DNA of 64,000 bases from Bacteroidota bacterium (lineage in GTDB: Bacteria > Bacteroidota > Bacteroidia > Chitinophagales > Chitinophagaceae). How positions within the stretch are numbered: the first letter of the stretch is position 1; every line of letters starts with the position of its first letter. Position numbers and translations under genes: made by a program. Under the pieces are notes generated by a model that had not been told where the DNA came from, ran no database searches, and saw only the letters and a program-made list of their open reading frames with translations. The stretch lies in NCBI GenBank assembly GCA_030706635.1, contig JAUZOD010000003.1:1-64000 (forward strand), in the 5' to 3' direction. Positions 44,132-53,017 of this stretch are shown here, one piece after another.

Positions 44132-44587
44132 TCAGGTTGTTAATACTTGAGCAGGTTTAATTATTTTCCGGCTCCATCGGGATACTTCGCTGCCATCCAC
44201 CATAAGGACCAGCATACCGTTCCGTATTTTATACCCGTTTACCCGGATCAGATTCTTCAGAAAGGCGGCTTCGTTATATCCCACACACATCATTTTCGTG
44301 GTTATGATCTGCCCGCCGATCGTAAGCGTGGAATCTGATATCCGGAAATCACCGCGCATGGTATTACAACCGGTATTACCCGTAAAGTGACCGCCGGCCA
44401 GATCAAAACTAATTTCCGGGACTCTGCCTGTAGAGGTATCGCTGCTCAGCACAGCCCGCAGATACCATTTCCCCTGAATCGTTGCATTTCGTCCAGAATA
44501 CCGGCCAGGGGTGGTTTGTGCCTGCAATGCGGGCAGCATGGCAATCAGCGCGGCGATAAGTATAAAAGATTTTACCTTTGTGTGCAT
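44132..44587 (-). CDS. META-domain (HslJ-like) secreted protein
   Basis: The 151-residue protein has a signal peptide (about 1-24) and a META domain with QGKWYLRAVLSSD, HFTGNTGCNTMRGDFRIS, and TKMMCVGYNEAAFLKNL. This family occurs in HslJ and related envelope stress proteins and has no known enzymatic role. I use ATG 44587, which gives a clean signal peptide; the ATG codons at 44605 and 44611 are within 15 bases of the divergent kdnA-like start. Confidence 0.85.
   Translation of the reverse strand: MHTKVKSFILIAALIAMLPALQAQTTPGRYSGRNATIQGKWYLRAVLSSDTSTGRVPEISFDLAGGHFTGNTGCNTMRGDFRISDSTLTIGGQIITTKMMCVGYNEAAFLKNLIRVNGYKIRNGMLVLMVDGSEVSRWSRKIIKPAQVLTT
44573..44580 (+). promoter_or_regulatory. 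-7 element of the KdnA-like gene, inside the META gene
   Basis: TACCTTTG matches the consensus, 39 bases before the ATG at 44620. It lies within the 5' coding end of the divergent META gene, so the two genes' control regions overlap. Confidence 0.5.
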
Positions 44588-44619
44588 CGATATTTTTCCA
44601 TCCATAATCATACCTGAAC

Positions 44620-45864
44620 ATGCCCGGATTTGAATTTTTTGGAGAAGAGGAGAGAAAAGAAGTCAACGACGTTTTGCAAACCGGAATCCTGATGCGCTAT
44701 GGCTTTGACGGCCCCCGCAAGGGAATCTGGAAGTCGAAGGAACTGGAAGCGGCGCTTTGCAAACGGCTTGATTGCCGTTATGCCCAGCTTACTTCCAGCG
44801 GCACATCCGCGCTCACTACGGCACTGGCAGCCCTGGGTATCGGTGCCGGAGATGAAGTGATCATGCCCTCCTTTACTTTCGTGGCCAGTTTTGAAGCCGT
44901 GCTGAGCGTCGGCGCCATTCCCGTGATCGTGGATGTAAATGAATCCCTGACCATTGATCCGGAATCCATTCGGAATGCCATTACTGATTCTACAAAATGC
45001 ATTATGCCCGTGCACATGTGCGGAAGTATGGCCGATCTGGACGCCATCCTGACCATCTGCCGGGAACACGACCTTCTATTGCTGGAAGATGCCTGTCAAA
45101 GTATCGGCGCGTCCTATAAAGGGAAATTCTTAGGGACTATCGGAAATGCCGGCACCTTGTCTTTTGACTTCGTGAAAACGATAACCTGCGCGGAAGGGGG
45201 TGCCGTCCTGACCAATGATAAAACCATTTATACCCATTGCGATGGCTATTCCGACCACGGACACGATCATGAAGGGCGGGACCGGGGTGCCGAGCTGCAT
45301 CCGTTCATCGGGTATAACTATCGGATTTCAGAATTACATGCTGCGGTAGGACTTGCCCAGTTCCGCAAACTCGATACTTTCCTCGCCATCCAGAAAAAGA
45401 ATCATCAATTCCTGAAGGACACCTTATCCCGGATCCCGGGCGTTTCTTTCCGCCAGATTCCCGATCCGGCGGGAGACAGCCACACTTTCCTCAGCTGGCT
45501 GCTCCCAACGGCCGAATTAACCCGCGCGGTTATTGCGGAGATGAAGAGTCGTAATACGCTGGCAGGCAACTTTTACTGGTTCGAGCATAACTGGCACTAT
45601 ATCCGTAAATGGGATCATCTGAAAAAAGTCGAAACCCTTAACCGGCTGACCGACGTGCAGACCCGGGCGTTGAAAAAGCTGCAACTACAGGATTTCAGCC
45701 AGAGCGACGCCATTATGAGCCGCTGCATCTCGACGGCCATTGGACTTTCCTGGACTGAAGAGCAACTCCGGGAAAAAGCAGACGGTCTGGCTGAAGCGAT
45801 AAAAAAGGTGTTCTCTAATGCTTCCCCTCAAGCGCATTACAGTAATCAAGCGAACCCAGCCTGA
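44620..45864 (+). CDS. PLP-dependent aminotransferase, KdnA-like (DegT family)
   Basis: The 414-residue protein is a DegT/DnrJ/EryC1/StrS aminotransferase with the PLP lysine at K186 (DFVKTITCAEGG), Asp at 157 (LLEDACQ) and SSGTSALTTAL near 59-69. It follows KdnA, the 8-amino-3,8-dideoxy-D-manno-octulosonate transaminase, closely: MPGFEFFG at the start, MRYGFDGPRKGIWKSKE, DHGHDHEGRDRGAE and SDAIMSRCIS are all shared with that subfamily. KdnA acts on the 8-keto form of Kdo made by KdnB. No kdnB-like gene is in the window. The call to subfamily is from recalled sequence similarity. Confidence 0.82.
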   Translation: MPGFEFFGEEERKEVNDVLQTGILMRYGFDGPRKGIWKSKELEAALCKRLDCRYAQLTSSGTSALTTALAALGIGAGDEVIMPSFTFVASFEAVLSVGAIPVIVDVNESLTIDPESIRNAITDSTKCIMPVHMCGSMADLDAILTICREHDLLLLEDACQSIGASYKGKFLGTIGNAGTLSFDFVKTITCAEGGAVLTNDKTIYTHCDGYSDHGHDHEGRDRGAELHPFIGYNYRISELHAAVGLAQFRKLDTFLAIQKKNHQFLKDTLSRIPGVSFRQIPDPAGDSHTFLSWLLPTAELTRAVIAEMKSRNTLAGNFYWFEHNWHYIRKWDHLKKVETLNRLTDVQTRALKKLQLQDFSQSDAIMSRCISTAIGLSWTEEQLREKADGLAEAIKKVFSNASPQAHYSNQANPA

Positions 45865-46198
45865 ACCGGAAGGGAATATGGGTTGCTTTCTCCAGCTTCC
45901 ATTCTTTTTTGCAGAAGAACCCGGACTGGCAATAATAGAAATCCGGCGAAATCATTGTTTCGGATGCCTCATTCCGGTCCGCTGGGGGAATCGGGGCATA
46001 GGCCGAAATGCCGTAAAAACCGGATCCGGCTAAGAAATCTTTGCTTTTAGCTTTTAACATTTCCCCAGGCAGATTCAACTGCGGGAAGTCCTTTTCCCAT
46101 ACTGGCTTTGCCTTTCCCTGGCCCATTACCGGTAAAAAAGACCCCAGGGCCAGGAGGGCAACAAGAAAACTAATTTTTCGTTGGGATCTATTTTTCAT
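45815..46198 (-). CDS. Small exported protein of unknown function
   Basis: The 127-residue protein has a signal peptide (about 1-26, ending PVMGQG) and then a mixed region with three Cys (YYCQSGFFCKKEW and DYCNALEG). I do not recognise a family. Its last 50 bases overlap the end of the convergent KdnA-like gene, an unusually long tail overlap. TAAATTTA 15-22 bases before the start resembles a -7 element. Confidence 0.65.
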   Translation of the reverse strand: MKNRSQRKISFLVALLALGSFLPVMGQGKAKPVWEKDFPQLNLPGEMLKAKSKDFLAGSGFYGISAYAPIPPADRNEASETMISPDFYYCQSGFFCKKEWKLEKATHIPFRFRLGSLDYCNALEGKH

Positions 46199-46289
46199 AA
46201 TTGTATGTAAATTTACGGCGCGGTTTTTGTGGAAATGGCGGATTTTTTGAAAATTTCCGTTTTAAAAGCGACTATCCCCTTTATAAAAG

Positions 46290-47777
46290 ATGGCATTAAG
46301 TCAGTCCCTGCAGCAAAAGTTACTGCAAAAATTATCCCCACAGCAAATTCAGCTGATGAAATTGTTGCAGGTCCCTACAGCCAACCTGGAAGAACGGATC
46401 AAGGAGGAACTGGAGGAAAATCCCGCGCTGGAGGTAGCCGAAGAAGACCACGATGATGGGCTGACGGAGGATACAAAAGATGAATTTGAGAGCGAAGAGG
46501 AGGAGTTTGAACCGGAAGGCACCCAGGAGGAATACGACAATATAGACATCAGCGATTATGTGAATGAACATGATGATGATGTATCTGACTATAAGCTCAG
46601 GGATGATAACTATCCGGAACAGGACGACAATAAGACCATTTCCCATAAGGTAGAGATCAGTTTTTACGAACTGCTCCAGGATCAGTTGGGGATGCTGAAG
46701 CTGGATGATAGAACCCGGAAAATTGCCGAGCAGATCGCTGGAAGTATTGACGACGATGGATATCTGCGCAGGGAAACAGCGTCCATCGTAGACGATCTGG
46801 CTTTCCGGCAGAATATGGAAAGCAGTGAGGCGGAAGTAGAGGCGGTCATAGCCAAAATCCAGCAATTTGATCCGCCGGGAGTTGCTGCCCGGGATCTTCA
46901 GGAGTGTTTGCTGCTTCAGTTAGAAAGAAAAAAAAACGAAGGCAAAAGCGTGGAGCTGGCCATCTCCGTTCTTTCCGATTACTTTGATGAGTTCACCAAA
47001 AAACACTACGATAAAATTCAGCGCGGACTCAATATCACGGAAGAAGAATTCCGCGATGTGATCCGGCAGATCGTCAAACTGAATCCCAAGCCCGGCGGGC
47101 ATGTAGGAGGAGCCGGCAAGGGAGAGGGTTATGTGGTTCCCGATTTTTTTATCTATAATAACGGCGGCATGCTGGAATTGACTTTGAATTCCCGCAATGC
47201 CCCGGATCTGCGCATCAGCGACGGTTACCGGGATATGCTCAAAGATTACGACCGCGGATCAAAGAAGGATAAGCGGCAAAAAGAGGCGGTACTGTTCATA
47301 AAACAAAAGATTGACGCAGCCAAGTGGTTTATCGATGCTATCAAACAAAGACAGCAAACCCTGATCAATACCATGCAGACCATCATGGATTATCAGCATG
47401 AATTTTTTATCACGGGGGATGAAACATCCTTAAAACCGATGATCCTGAAAGATATCGCCGAAAGGACAGGATTGGATATTTCCACCGTGAGTCGGGTGGC
47501 AAACAGCAAATTTGTACAGACTGAATTTGGCACCTACCGCTTGAAATTCTTTTTCAGCGAATCCCTCAGTACAGACAGTGGGGAAGAGGTATCAACCCGG
47601 GAAGTAAAGAAGATCCTGAGCAACCTGATAGAAGGAGAAAGTAAAAAGAAACCCCTGAGTGACGAGCGGCTGACTGAACTTCTTCAGGAAAAAGGGTATA
47701 ATATTGCGCGCAGAACGGTGGCCAAATACCGGGAACAACTGAATATTCCGGTCGCCCGTCTGCGAAGAGAATTATAA
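46290..47777 (+). CDS. rpoN: RNA polymerase sigma-54 factor
   Basis: The 495-residue protein has region I (SQSLQQKLLQKLSPQQIQLMKLLQ, residues 3-26, for enhancer-dependent control), an acidic region II (about 45-110), the core-binding domain, a C-terminal HTH (LKDIAERTGLDISTVSRVANSKFV) and the RpoN box ARRTVAKYRE near the end. It directs transcription from -24/-12 promoters with AAA+ activators. The following membrane protein gene starts 10 bases after its stop. Confidence 0.97.
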   Translation: MALSQSLQQKLLQKLSPQQIQLMKLLQVPTANLEERIKEELEENPALEVAEEDHDDGLTEDTKDEFESEEEEFEPEGTQEEYDNIDISDYVNEHDDDVSDYKLRDDNYPEQDDNKTISHKVEISFYELLQDQLGMLKLDDRTRKIAEQIAGSIDDDGYLRRETASIVDDLAFRQNMESSEAEVEAVIAKIQQFDPPGVAARDLQECLLLQLERKKNEGKSVELAISVLSDYFDEFTKKHYDKIQRGLNITEEEFRDVIRQIVKLNPKPGGHVGGAGKGEGYVVPDFFIYNNGGMLELTLNSRNAPDLRISDGYRDMLKDYDRGSKKDKRQKEAVLFIKQKIDAAKWFIDAIKQRQQTLINTMQTIMDYQHEFFITGDETSLKPMILKDIAERTGLDISTVSRVANSKFVQTEFGTYRLKFFFSESLSTDSGEEVSTREVKKILSNLIEGESKKKPLSDERLTELLQEKGYNIARRTVAKYREQLNIPVARLRREL

Positions 47778-47787
47778 TACCAACCAG

Positions 47788-48462
47788 ATGGACTCCGCTT
47801 TCACGGCATTATCAGAAAACCCCAGGCAGGCTCAGCCCCATCCATCACATGGACTTCGGATTGCGGCACATTTTTTTTCTGCCGTTTTTCATCCTCTATT
47901 GCTCAGTACTTATGTGATTGCTTTTTTAATCTTTCTGCATCCTTCGGCATTCGTGGGCGTTGATGAGCGAACCCGCATCCTCCGGATATCCAGTACAATT
48001 TTATTTACTTTCTTATACCCGGCCATTGTCATCTTCCTGGCCTGGAGGCTGAAACTTGTCCGTTCGCTTTCCCTGAACAACATGCAGGACCGGATCGTGG
48101 GCTTTCTGGTAACGATGTTCTTTTACTGGTGGACCTGGAATGTTTTCAGGAACCTGTCCGACGTTCCACCGGTAGCCGTACACTTTGCACTTGGATCATT
48201 TCTGGCGATCTGCGGGGGATGGATGTGTAATATTTTTTTCAAGATCAGCATGCACGCCCTGGCAGCGGGAGGGCTTTGTGCCTTTTTTATTTGCTTTGGT
48301 ATGCAAGATCCTTTCGCTTCAGGGCTATACATTGCGGTGCCCATCCTCATCGCCGGCTTTGTCTGCAGTTCCCGTCTCGTGCTCGCCCAGCACACTCCTT
48401 TTGAAATATATATTGGCCTGTTCATCGGCGCGCTTGCACAATGGGTGGCCTGGCTGTTTTAA
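47788..48462 (+). CDS. PAP2-like membrane protein
   Basis: The 224-residue protein has about six membrane helices. The segment KISMHALAAGGLC resembles the S-x-H motif of PAP2 phosphatases, and SSRLVLAQHTPFEIYIG resembles their R-x5-H motif, so a lipid phosphatase activity is possible, though the first (K-x6-RP) motif is not obvious. It lies 10 bases behind rpoN and is probably cotranscribed. The start at ATG 47788 fits the close spacing. Confidence 0.65.
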   Translation: MDSAFTALSENPRQAQPHPSHGLRIAAHFFSAVFHPLLLSTYVIAFLIFLHPSAFVGVDERTRILRISSTILFTFLYPAIVIFLAWRLKLVRSLSLNNMQDRIVGFLVTMFFYWWTWNVFRNLSDVPPVAVHFALGSFLAICGGWMCNIFFKISMHALAAGGLCAFFICFGMQDPFASGLYIAVPILIAGFVCSSRLVLAQHTPFEIYIGLFIGALAQWVAWLF

Positions 48463-48507
48463 AAAAAAAGAAAAGCCCAATCATAGGGTACGAACCTATA
48501 TTGAGCC
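48463..48507 (-). terminator. Terminator behind the L,D-transpeptidase gene
   Basis: GCCCAATCATAGG and CCTATATTGAGC (48475-48506) pair in an imperfect stem. Read on the minus strand the stem is followed by TTTTCTTTTTTTT (48474-48463). It lies between two convergent genes and mainly fits the minus-strand transcript. Confidence 0.6.
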
Positions 48508-48542
48508 TTTTCACCTTCAAACCATCGGAAGTTTACGTCCGC

Positions 48543-49292
48543 TTAGCCGTTGAGTATCTTGGAAGATTGCAAATATTTTTTTGCAGGATAGTAAATAAAT
48601 AAACAGGATCCCCCTCTTATATCTTCAATGAGGTCAGACACATCACTCATGGGTACTGCCGGACAACCAAAACTTCTGCCGCTGATGCGATTCGATTTCA
48701 AAAATTCTTCGCCTATATATTTGGATCCATGAACAACAATATTCCGCCGGTCTGCCTTATCATTAAATCCCTTTTCCAAACCGTGGATCTTTAAAGCCAG
48801 GCCATGCTTGCCAAAATAAGTTTGCTCCGTTATATAAAATCCGAGGCTGCTTTTATGCGAGCTGGCGCTATTTGAAAAAGTTTTCGCATACTCACCCCCG
48901 GAACGCCTTCCATGGGCTACAAAAGTATTAACCAGTATCTTTTTATTTTCGAGATCAACCACATAAAGGCGGCGATTTCTGGATGACTGACTGAAATCAC
49001 AGATCGTAATCACATCGCTTTTACTCAGCTTGTGCTGCTCGAGCAGAACCAGATATCCTTTATAAGCATATTCAAATATGGACCGTTTAAGGCCTGATTG
49101 CTCCAGGTTGGTCTGATGATATATTGTGCTGACTTCAGCCTCAAATTTGATGGAAGATCCGGCCGTGTTGAACCGGTAAGGGGTAGCTTTCAGGGAAGTG
49201 GCTCTCAGACCATTGTCTGTTTCTAAAACAGGGGCAAGCAATAAGAGCAGATTCAGTAGGGCTACGGCTAAAACACGATAAGCTTTTTGCAT
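48543..49292 (-). CDS. Murein L,D-transpeptidase-type protein (YkuD_2)
   Basis: The 249-residue protein has a signal peptide (about 1-20) and a catalytic domain with the SSHKSSLGFYI turn, the VVHGSKY His and the SGRSFGCPAVP nucleophile Cys. This is the L,D-transpeptidase catalytic-domain family common in Bacteroidota, which links peptidoglycan stems or attaches proteins. A palindrome ATTGATT-N5-AATCAAT (49347-49365) lies 55 bases upstream of the start and may be a control site. Confidence 0.9.
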   Translation of the reverse strand: MQKAYRVLAVALLNLLLLLAPVLETDNGLRATSLKATPYRFNTAGSSIKFEAEVSTIYHQTNLEQSGLKRSIFEYAYKGYLVLLEQHKLSKSDVITICDFSQSSRNRRLYVVDLENKKILVNTFVAHGRRSGGEYAKTFSNSASSHKSSLGFYITEQTYFGKHGLALKIHGLEKGFNDKADRRNIVVHGSKYIGEEFLKSNRISGRSFGCPAVPMSDVSDLIEDIRGGSCLFIYYPAKKYLQSSKILNG

Positions 49293-49650
49293 AGGGTATT
49301 ACGGATGTTGGATTAAACGGGTCAAAGTGCTAAAATATTATCTGATATTGATTTATGCAATCAATTTGTGCTTCTTTATTTATTGTGTTCCAAAGAAAAA
49401 AATTAGACCAGCATTTTGCGTAAACTCCCCCTATTATTAAGGCATCTTCTTCCATTCTTATCGCCAGTGCCCGTAAAATACCTAAGTAGTTTCCCCTGTC
49501 TTAATTATGTTCCATATACCGTGGCGGGTACGAAGCTACCCATTTCTGATAAGCGTTTTCCATGAATTAACTTAAAAAATCCCTAATTTCTCACAGGTTA
49601 CAACTTCTTATTTTACCTTAGGTGCCGCAGGGGATAAAAACACGCTACAA
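49293..49650. other. Gene-free divergent spacer
   Basis: This 358-base stretch has no open frame of note. It holds the 7-bp inverted repeat ATTGATT-TATGC-AATCAAT at 49347-49365 and a weak GGGTA/TACCC hairpin at 49526-49541. A near-consensus -7 element TACCTTAG (about 49613) could serve sixA. It presumably carries both divergent promoters. Confidence 0.5.
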
Positions 49651-50145
49651 ATGAAGACTTTGTTCCTGGTAAGACACGCTAAAAGTGAACCCCATTTTTC
49701 GGCAGCCTCGGATTTTAATCGCAGACTGAATGCAAAAGGAATTAAGGACGCTGCCGAAATGGCGAAACGATTGGTCAATCAGAATATCCTGATTGATCAG
49801 TTTGCGTCCAGCCCGGCCCTCCGGACAAAGGAAACGGCGGAAATTTTTATCAGCAAATACAACCGCAAATCAGATGAAATCAATCTGATTCCCGCATTAT
49901 ATCAGGCGTTGCCCGAAACATTTGAAGAGATTGTGTCCGGCCTGGACGATCAGTTTAATCGGGTTGCCATTTTTGCGCATAATCCGGGCATTACAGACTA
50001 TGCCTCCTCCCTGACCAAAACACCCGTTCCGCATATGTCTACCAGCAGCATATTCGCCGTGACTTCAGATGTTAAAAGCTGGCAGGATTTCCCTATTGCT
50101 GAAAAAACCTTTCTTTTTTTCGATTCACCCAGGGCTGCAGATTAA
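49651..50145 (+). CDS. sixA: SixA-type histidine phosphatase
   Basis: The 164-residue protein has the RHA catalytic motif at LVRHAKSEPHF, the DQFASSPALRTKETAE strand with its Arg, and the second His in IFAHNPGITDYA. SixA dephosphorylates phosphohistidine residues, in E. coli those of phosphotransferase or phosphorelay proteins; the target here is unknown. It ends 21 bases inside the convergent glycosyltransferase gene. Confidence 0.9.
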   Translation: MKTLFLVRHAKSEPHFSAASDFNRRLNAKGIKDAAEMAKRLVNQNILIDQFASSPALRTKETAEIFISKYNRKSDEINLIPALYQALPETFEEIVSGLDDQFNRVAIFAHNPGITDYASSLTKTPVPHMSTSSIFAVTSDVKSWQDFPIAEKTFLFFDSPRAAD

Positions 50146-51237
50146 GGGATTGTCTAAGAATTCCGCCACCTTCTCTTTCAGGAACAAGTCATCCGGGAAT
50201 TCAGGAAAACCAAATGTTTCCTCATGAAATATTTCAATGCATCTTTCCAGATCAAAATCTTCCAGCGATACTGTGAATGCCCATTTTTTTTTATGCAGGT
50301 AAGCCCCCAGGTATTCCTGCTCCGGCTGCCCTGCCGTTGGAATCAGAATTGCCTTTTTCTTTAACCGCGCCAGATCCATCAGGGTGCTGTATCCGCTGCT
50401 GCAGATCACGAATTCCGATCTATTCATTAAATCATTGAGGGGGCCTGAAGCCAGGTGGTTATAAATATAAACCTGCTGGTTAGAGAGGTTTATTTTTTCT
50501 TCAGTTCCCGGCAAACCCCGAACCAATACGGCGTGGCCTTTATATTGTTCCACGAGCCGGAGTATTTTGTTTTCAAACAGCTTTCGCTGCGGCTCCGGAC
50601 CAGAAATCAGAATCAGTAGTGGATTAGTGATGACTTCTGTCTTTTCCCGCTTGAACCGGGAAAGGATGCCGCAGTATTTTACCGGAATCTCGGGCAGGCG
50701 GGGGGGATGGGACAGGATGCCCGCCAGTGCATCGGCGTTTTGAAAATCCGGAACCCAGCATTCCGAAAACCGGTTGATAAAATGATGATTTAGCTTTAAA
50801 AGGATACGGTTTGCCCAATCGCCTAGTCCGGACCTTATGTATAGCTGATGCGTAATAAAAATACTGTGAATATGGCTGTGGTAAAATCCATACCGACTAT
50901 CTGAAATGACCGCATCAATCGGCCTTGACCTGCATAAGGTTTTCAACCATGCTTGCTCCTTTCGGACGCTCCTGAGAATACGCGGAATCCTGAAAATCAG
51001 ACTCCAGACTAAGCCCTTCCCTTTTCCCTCCAGCCGGATCCCATACCCCGGAATTTCGAGAAATTCCAGCGTTGGAAATTCAGTTTGCAACAAAAATTTT
51101 TGCGGCCCTCCTGCGGCCACCAGTACCTGAATTCCTCTTTTTTTCAAGGCATTAATTATTGGAATACAACGGGTTGCATGACCCAATCCCCAGTCCAGCG
51201 GCGCAATGATTACATTCCTGGTTAAACGATGGGGCAT
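50125..51237 (-). CDS. MurG/GT28-like glycosyltransferase
   Basis: The 370-residue protein has a GT-B fold: an N-terminal domain beginning IIAPLDWGLGHATRCIPIINAL, and a C-terminal domain with VLVRGLPG, the FVICSSGYSTLMDLARLKKKAILIPT nucleotide-sugar-binding helix and GQPEQEYLGAYL. This resembles glycosyltransferases such as MurG or teichoic-acid and lipid-linked enzymes; the substrate is not known. It stands alone, convergent with sixA. Confidence 0.85.
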   Translation of the reverse strand: MPHRLTRNVIIAPLDWGLGHATRCIPIINALKKRGIQVLVAAGGPQKFLLQTEFPTLEFLEIPGYGIRLEGKGKGLVWSLIFRIPRILRSVRKEQAWLKTLCRSRPIDAVISDSRYGFYHSHIHSIFITHQLYIRSGLGDWANRILLKLNHHFINRFSECWVPDFQNADALAGILSHPPRLPEIPVKYCGILSRFKREKTEVITNPLLILISGPEPQRKLFENKILRLVEQYKGHAVLVRGLPGTEEKINLSNQQVYIYNHLASGPLNDLMNRSEFVICSSGYSTLMDLARLKKKAILIPTAGQPEQEYLGAYLHKKKWAFTVSLEDFDLERCIEIFHEETFGFPEFPDDLFLKEKVAEFLDNPLICSPG

Positions 51238-51311
51238 GTTAATTTTCTAAATATGGGACTAAAAAGCTAAGAATAACCACAAAGTTTTTCTAAATTAGTG
51301 TAAAGAATTCT

Positions 51312-51452
51312 ATGAAAACCCCGGTTACCCTATTGATTTTTGTATTATTAATGATTAGCATTGTAGGCGCAAGCTGCAATTCAAGCAACCACATCGGTGG
51401 AAGCAGTAAGAAATGCGGATGCGGTCTGAACAAAGGTATGGTCGGTTATTAA
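51312..51452 (+). CDS. Small lipoprotein, 46 residues
   Basis: An ATG at 51312 opens a frame with a hydrophobic signal (TLLIFVLLMISIV) ending in the lipobox VGAS-C, followed by a short Ser/Gly/Cys-rich mature part (SSKKCGCGLNKGMVG). It is too short for most gene callers. The second small gene starts 11 bases after its stop, so the two are likely one unit. Similar tiny lipoproteins are common in the phylum; the role is unknown. Confidence 0.65.
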   Translation: MKTPVTLLIFVLLMISIVGASCNSSNHIGGSSKKCGCGLNKGMVGY

Positions 51453-51463
51453 AATCTAATTAA

Positions 51464-51712
51464 ATGAAAACACCGGATAGAGATCTACTTGTCCTCATGA
51501 AAGATGAGTTTGTAACGGAGCAGTTCATGGCCTGCGAACTGGAAAAGTTAAACGATCTTCTCTACCGTTATGAGACATTGGAAAATTTCTGCGTCGCTCA
51601 CGAAGTTTTCGATATCAACAGCTATAAAATTCTCAGGGGCTCCCGTTATATACAGCGCGTGGTCAGACAACAGGAACTAAAGCCCTTTCAGTTTCTCTGC
51701 AACAAAAATTAA
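51464..51712 (+). CDS. Small helical protein of unknown function
   Basis: The 82-residue, charged and mostly helical protein (FMACELEKLNDLLYRYETL and GSRYIQRVVRQQ) has no signal peptide and no family I recognise. It follows a 46-residue lipoprotein by 11 bases and is convergent with dnaN. Confidence 0.6.
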   Translation: MKTPDRDLLVLMKDEFVTEQFMACELEKLNDLLYRYETLENFCVAHEVFDINSYKILRGSRYIQRVVRQQELKPFQFLCNKN

Positions 51713-51738
51713 TTGATCCTTTTTCTTTACTTCTCCGC

Positions 51739-52854
51739 TTAACTGTTTAACATGAGCGGCATGACCAGCATAAGCAGATCTTCCTGCTCATCCTGATCCA
51801 CGGGTTTAATTATTCCCGCCTTGGTTGACGTGGACAATTCGATCCTGATCTCTTCGGACGATGTTGCATTCAGCATTTCAATGAGAAACCGGGCATTGAA
51901 TGCTATGGACATGTCCTCCCCATCGTACTGGCATTTCATCCGCTCATTTCCCTCAAAAGAGAAATCTACATCCTGCGACGCAAGCTGAAGCTCACTGCCG
52001 TGAATGCTCAGTACAACCTGGTTGGTGCTTTTATTACTAAAAACACTCACCCTGCGCAACGCATTCTGAAAATCAGTCCGGCTTACGATCAGCTTGTACG
52101 GATTGTCTGACGGTATTACCACTTTATAATCCGGAAACCGGGCATCAATCAGGCGGCAGCTCATCTGGAGCCCACCATAGCTTACAAACAAATGATTGCT
52201 GTTGTAAGAAAGTTTTACGTGTTCATCCGTTGAGGGAAGGGCCGACTTCAGCAGATTCAGCGGTTTTTTGGGAACGATCAGTGATTCGTTTTTGGCACAC
52301 TCAATATTTTTCAGCTTATATCGGATAAGGCGGTGAGCGTCGGTGGCCACAAACTGGATCCCGGAAGTACTCATCTCCACCAAAACACCGGTCATGGCTG
52401 GTCTCAGATCATCATTGCTGACTGCAAAAAGGGACTTGTTAACGGCCGCGATAAGGGCAGAAGCCGGCATCTCAAACAAGCTGGTCTCGTCGGCAGAAGG
52501 ATCCTTCGGAAAATTATCCGGATTTTCCCCCAATACCTTGTATTTGCCATTGTCGCTTGTAATCTCCACTCCGAACTGTTTGTCGATCGTAAAGGTCAGC
52601 GGCTGATCTGCAATATTCTTCAGGGAATCCAGAAGGATCTTGGCGGGGATACAAACCCTGCCGGTTTCTTTGGCTTCCGCATCCAGCTTAACTTTCATGA
52701 CCGTTTCCAAATCCGTTGCCACGATGGTCAGCTTGTTCTTCTCCACCTCAAATAAAAAATCTTCCAGAATCGGTAATACGGTGTTGGCGCTGATGACACC
52801 GCTGATCTGCTGCAGTTGTTTGAGCAAAGCCGAGGACGAAACAATAAACTTCAT
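51739..52854 (-). CDS. dnaN: DNA polymerase III beta subunit (sliding clamp)
   Basis: The 371-residue protein matches DnaN in full: MKFIVSSSALLKQLQQISGVI at the start, PILEDFLFEVE, RPAMTGVLVE, VATDAHRLIRYK and the C-terminal LVMPLMLN end, in the three-domain arrangement of the clamp. It tethers polymerases to DNA. It is divergent from recX and convergent with the small gene at 51464; dnaA is not next to it, unlike in many other bacteria. Confidence 0.98.
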   Translation of the reverse strand: MKFIVSSSALLKQLQQISGVISANTVLPILEDFLFEVEKNKLTIVATDLETVMKVKLDAEAKETGRVCIPAKILLDSLKNIADQPLTFTIDKQFGVEITSDNGKYKVLGENPDNFPKDPSADETSLFEMPASALIAAVNKSLFAVSNDDLRPAMTGVLVEMSTSGIQFVATDAHRLIRYKLKNIECAKNESLIVPKKPLNLLKSALPSTDEHVKLSYNSNHLFVSYGGLQMSCRLIDARFPDYKVVIPSDNPYKLIVSRTDFQNALRRVSVFSNKSTNQVVLSIHGSELQLASQDVDFSFEGNERMKCQYDGEDMSIAFNARFLIEMLNATSSEEIRIELSTSTKAGIIKPVDQDEQEDLLMLVMPLMLNS

Positions 52855-53003
52855 GAATCGGGACTTTGGAACGAAACTACTGATTTTTTCTTATAGCAAC
52901 AGGCGAATATCGCATAGTGAATATCTTGATCCCAGGTGTGCATTCGGGTTATAAAACAGGTTGAAAATGCGTTGTAAAACAAGGAACCGAACCCGGGTTG
53001 ATT

Positions 53004-53011
53004 TAAATTTG
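53004..53011 (+). promoter_or_regulatory. -7 element and palindrome of recX
   Basis: TAAATTTG matches the consensus and ends six bases before ATG 53018, so recX mRNA may be leaderless. It overlaps an ATTTGG-G-CCAAAT palindrome (53007-53019), a possible operator. Confidence 0.5.
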
Positions 53012-53017
53012 GGCCAA

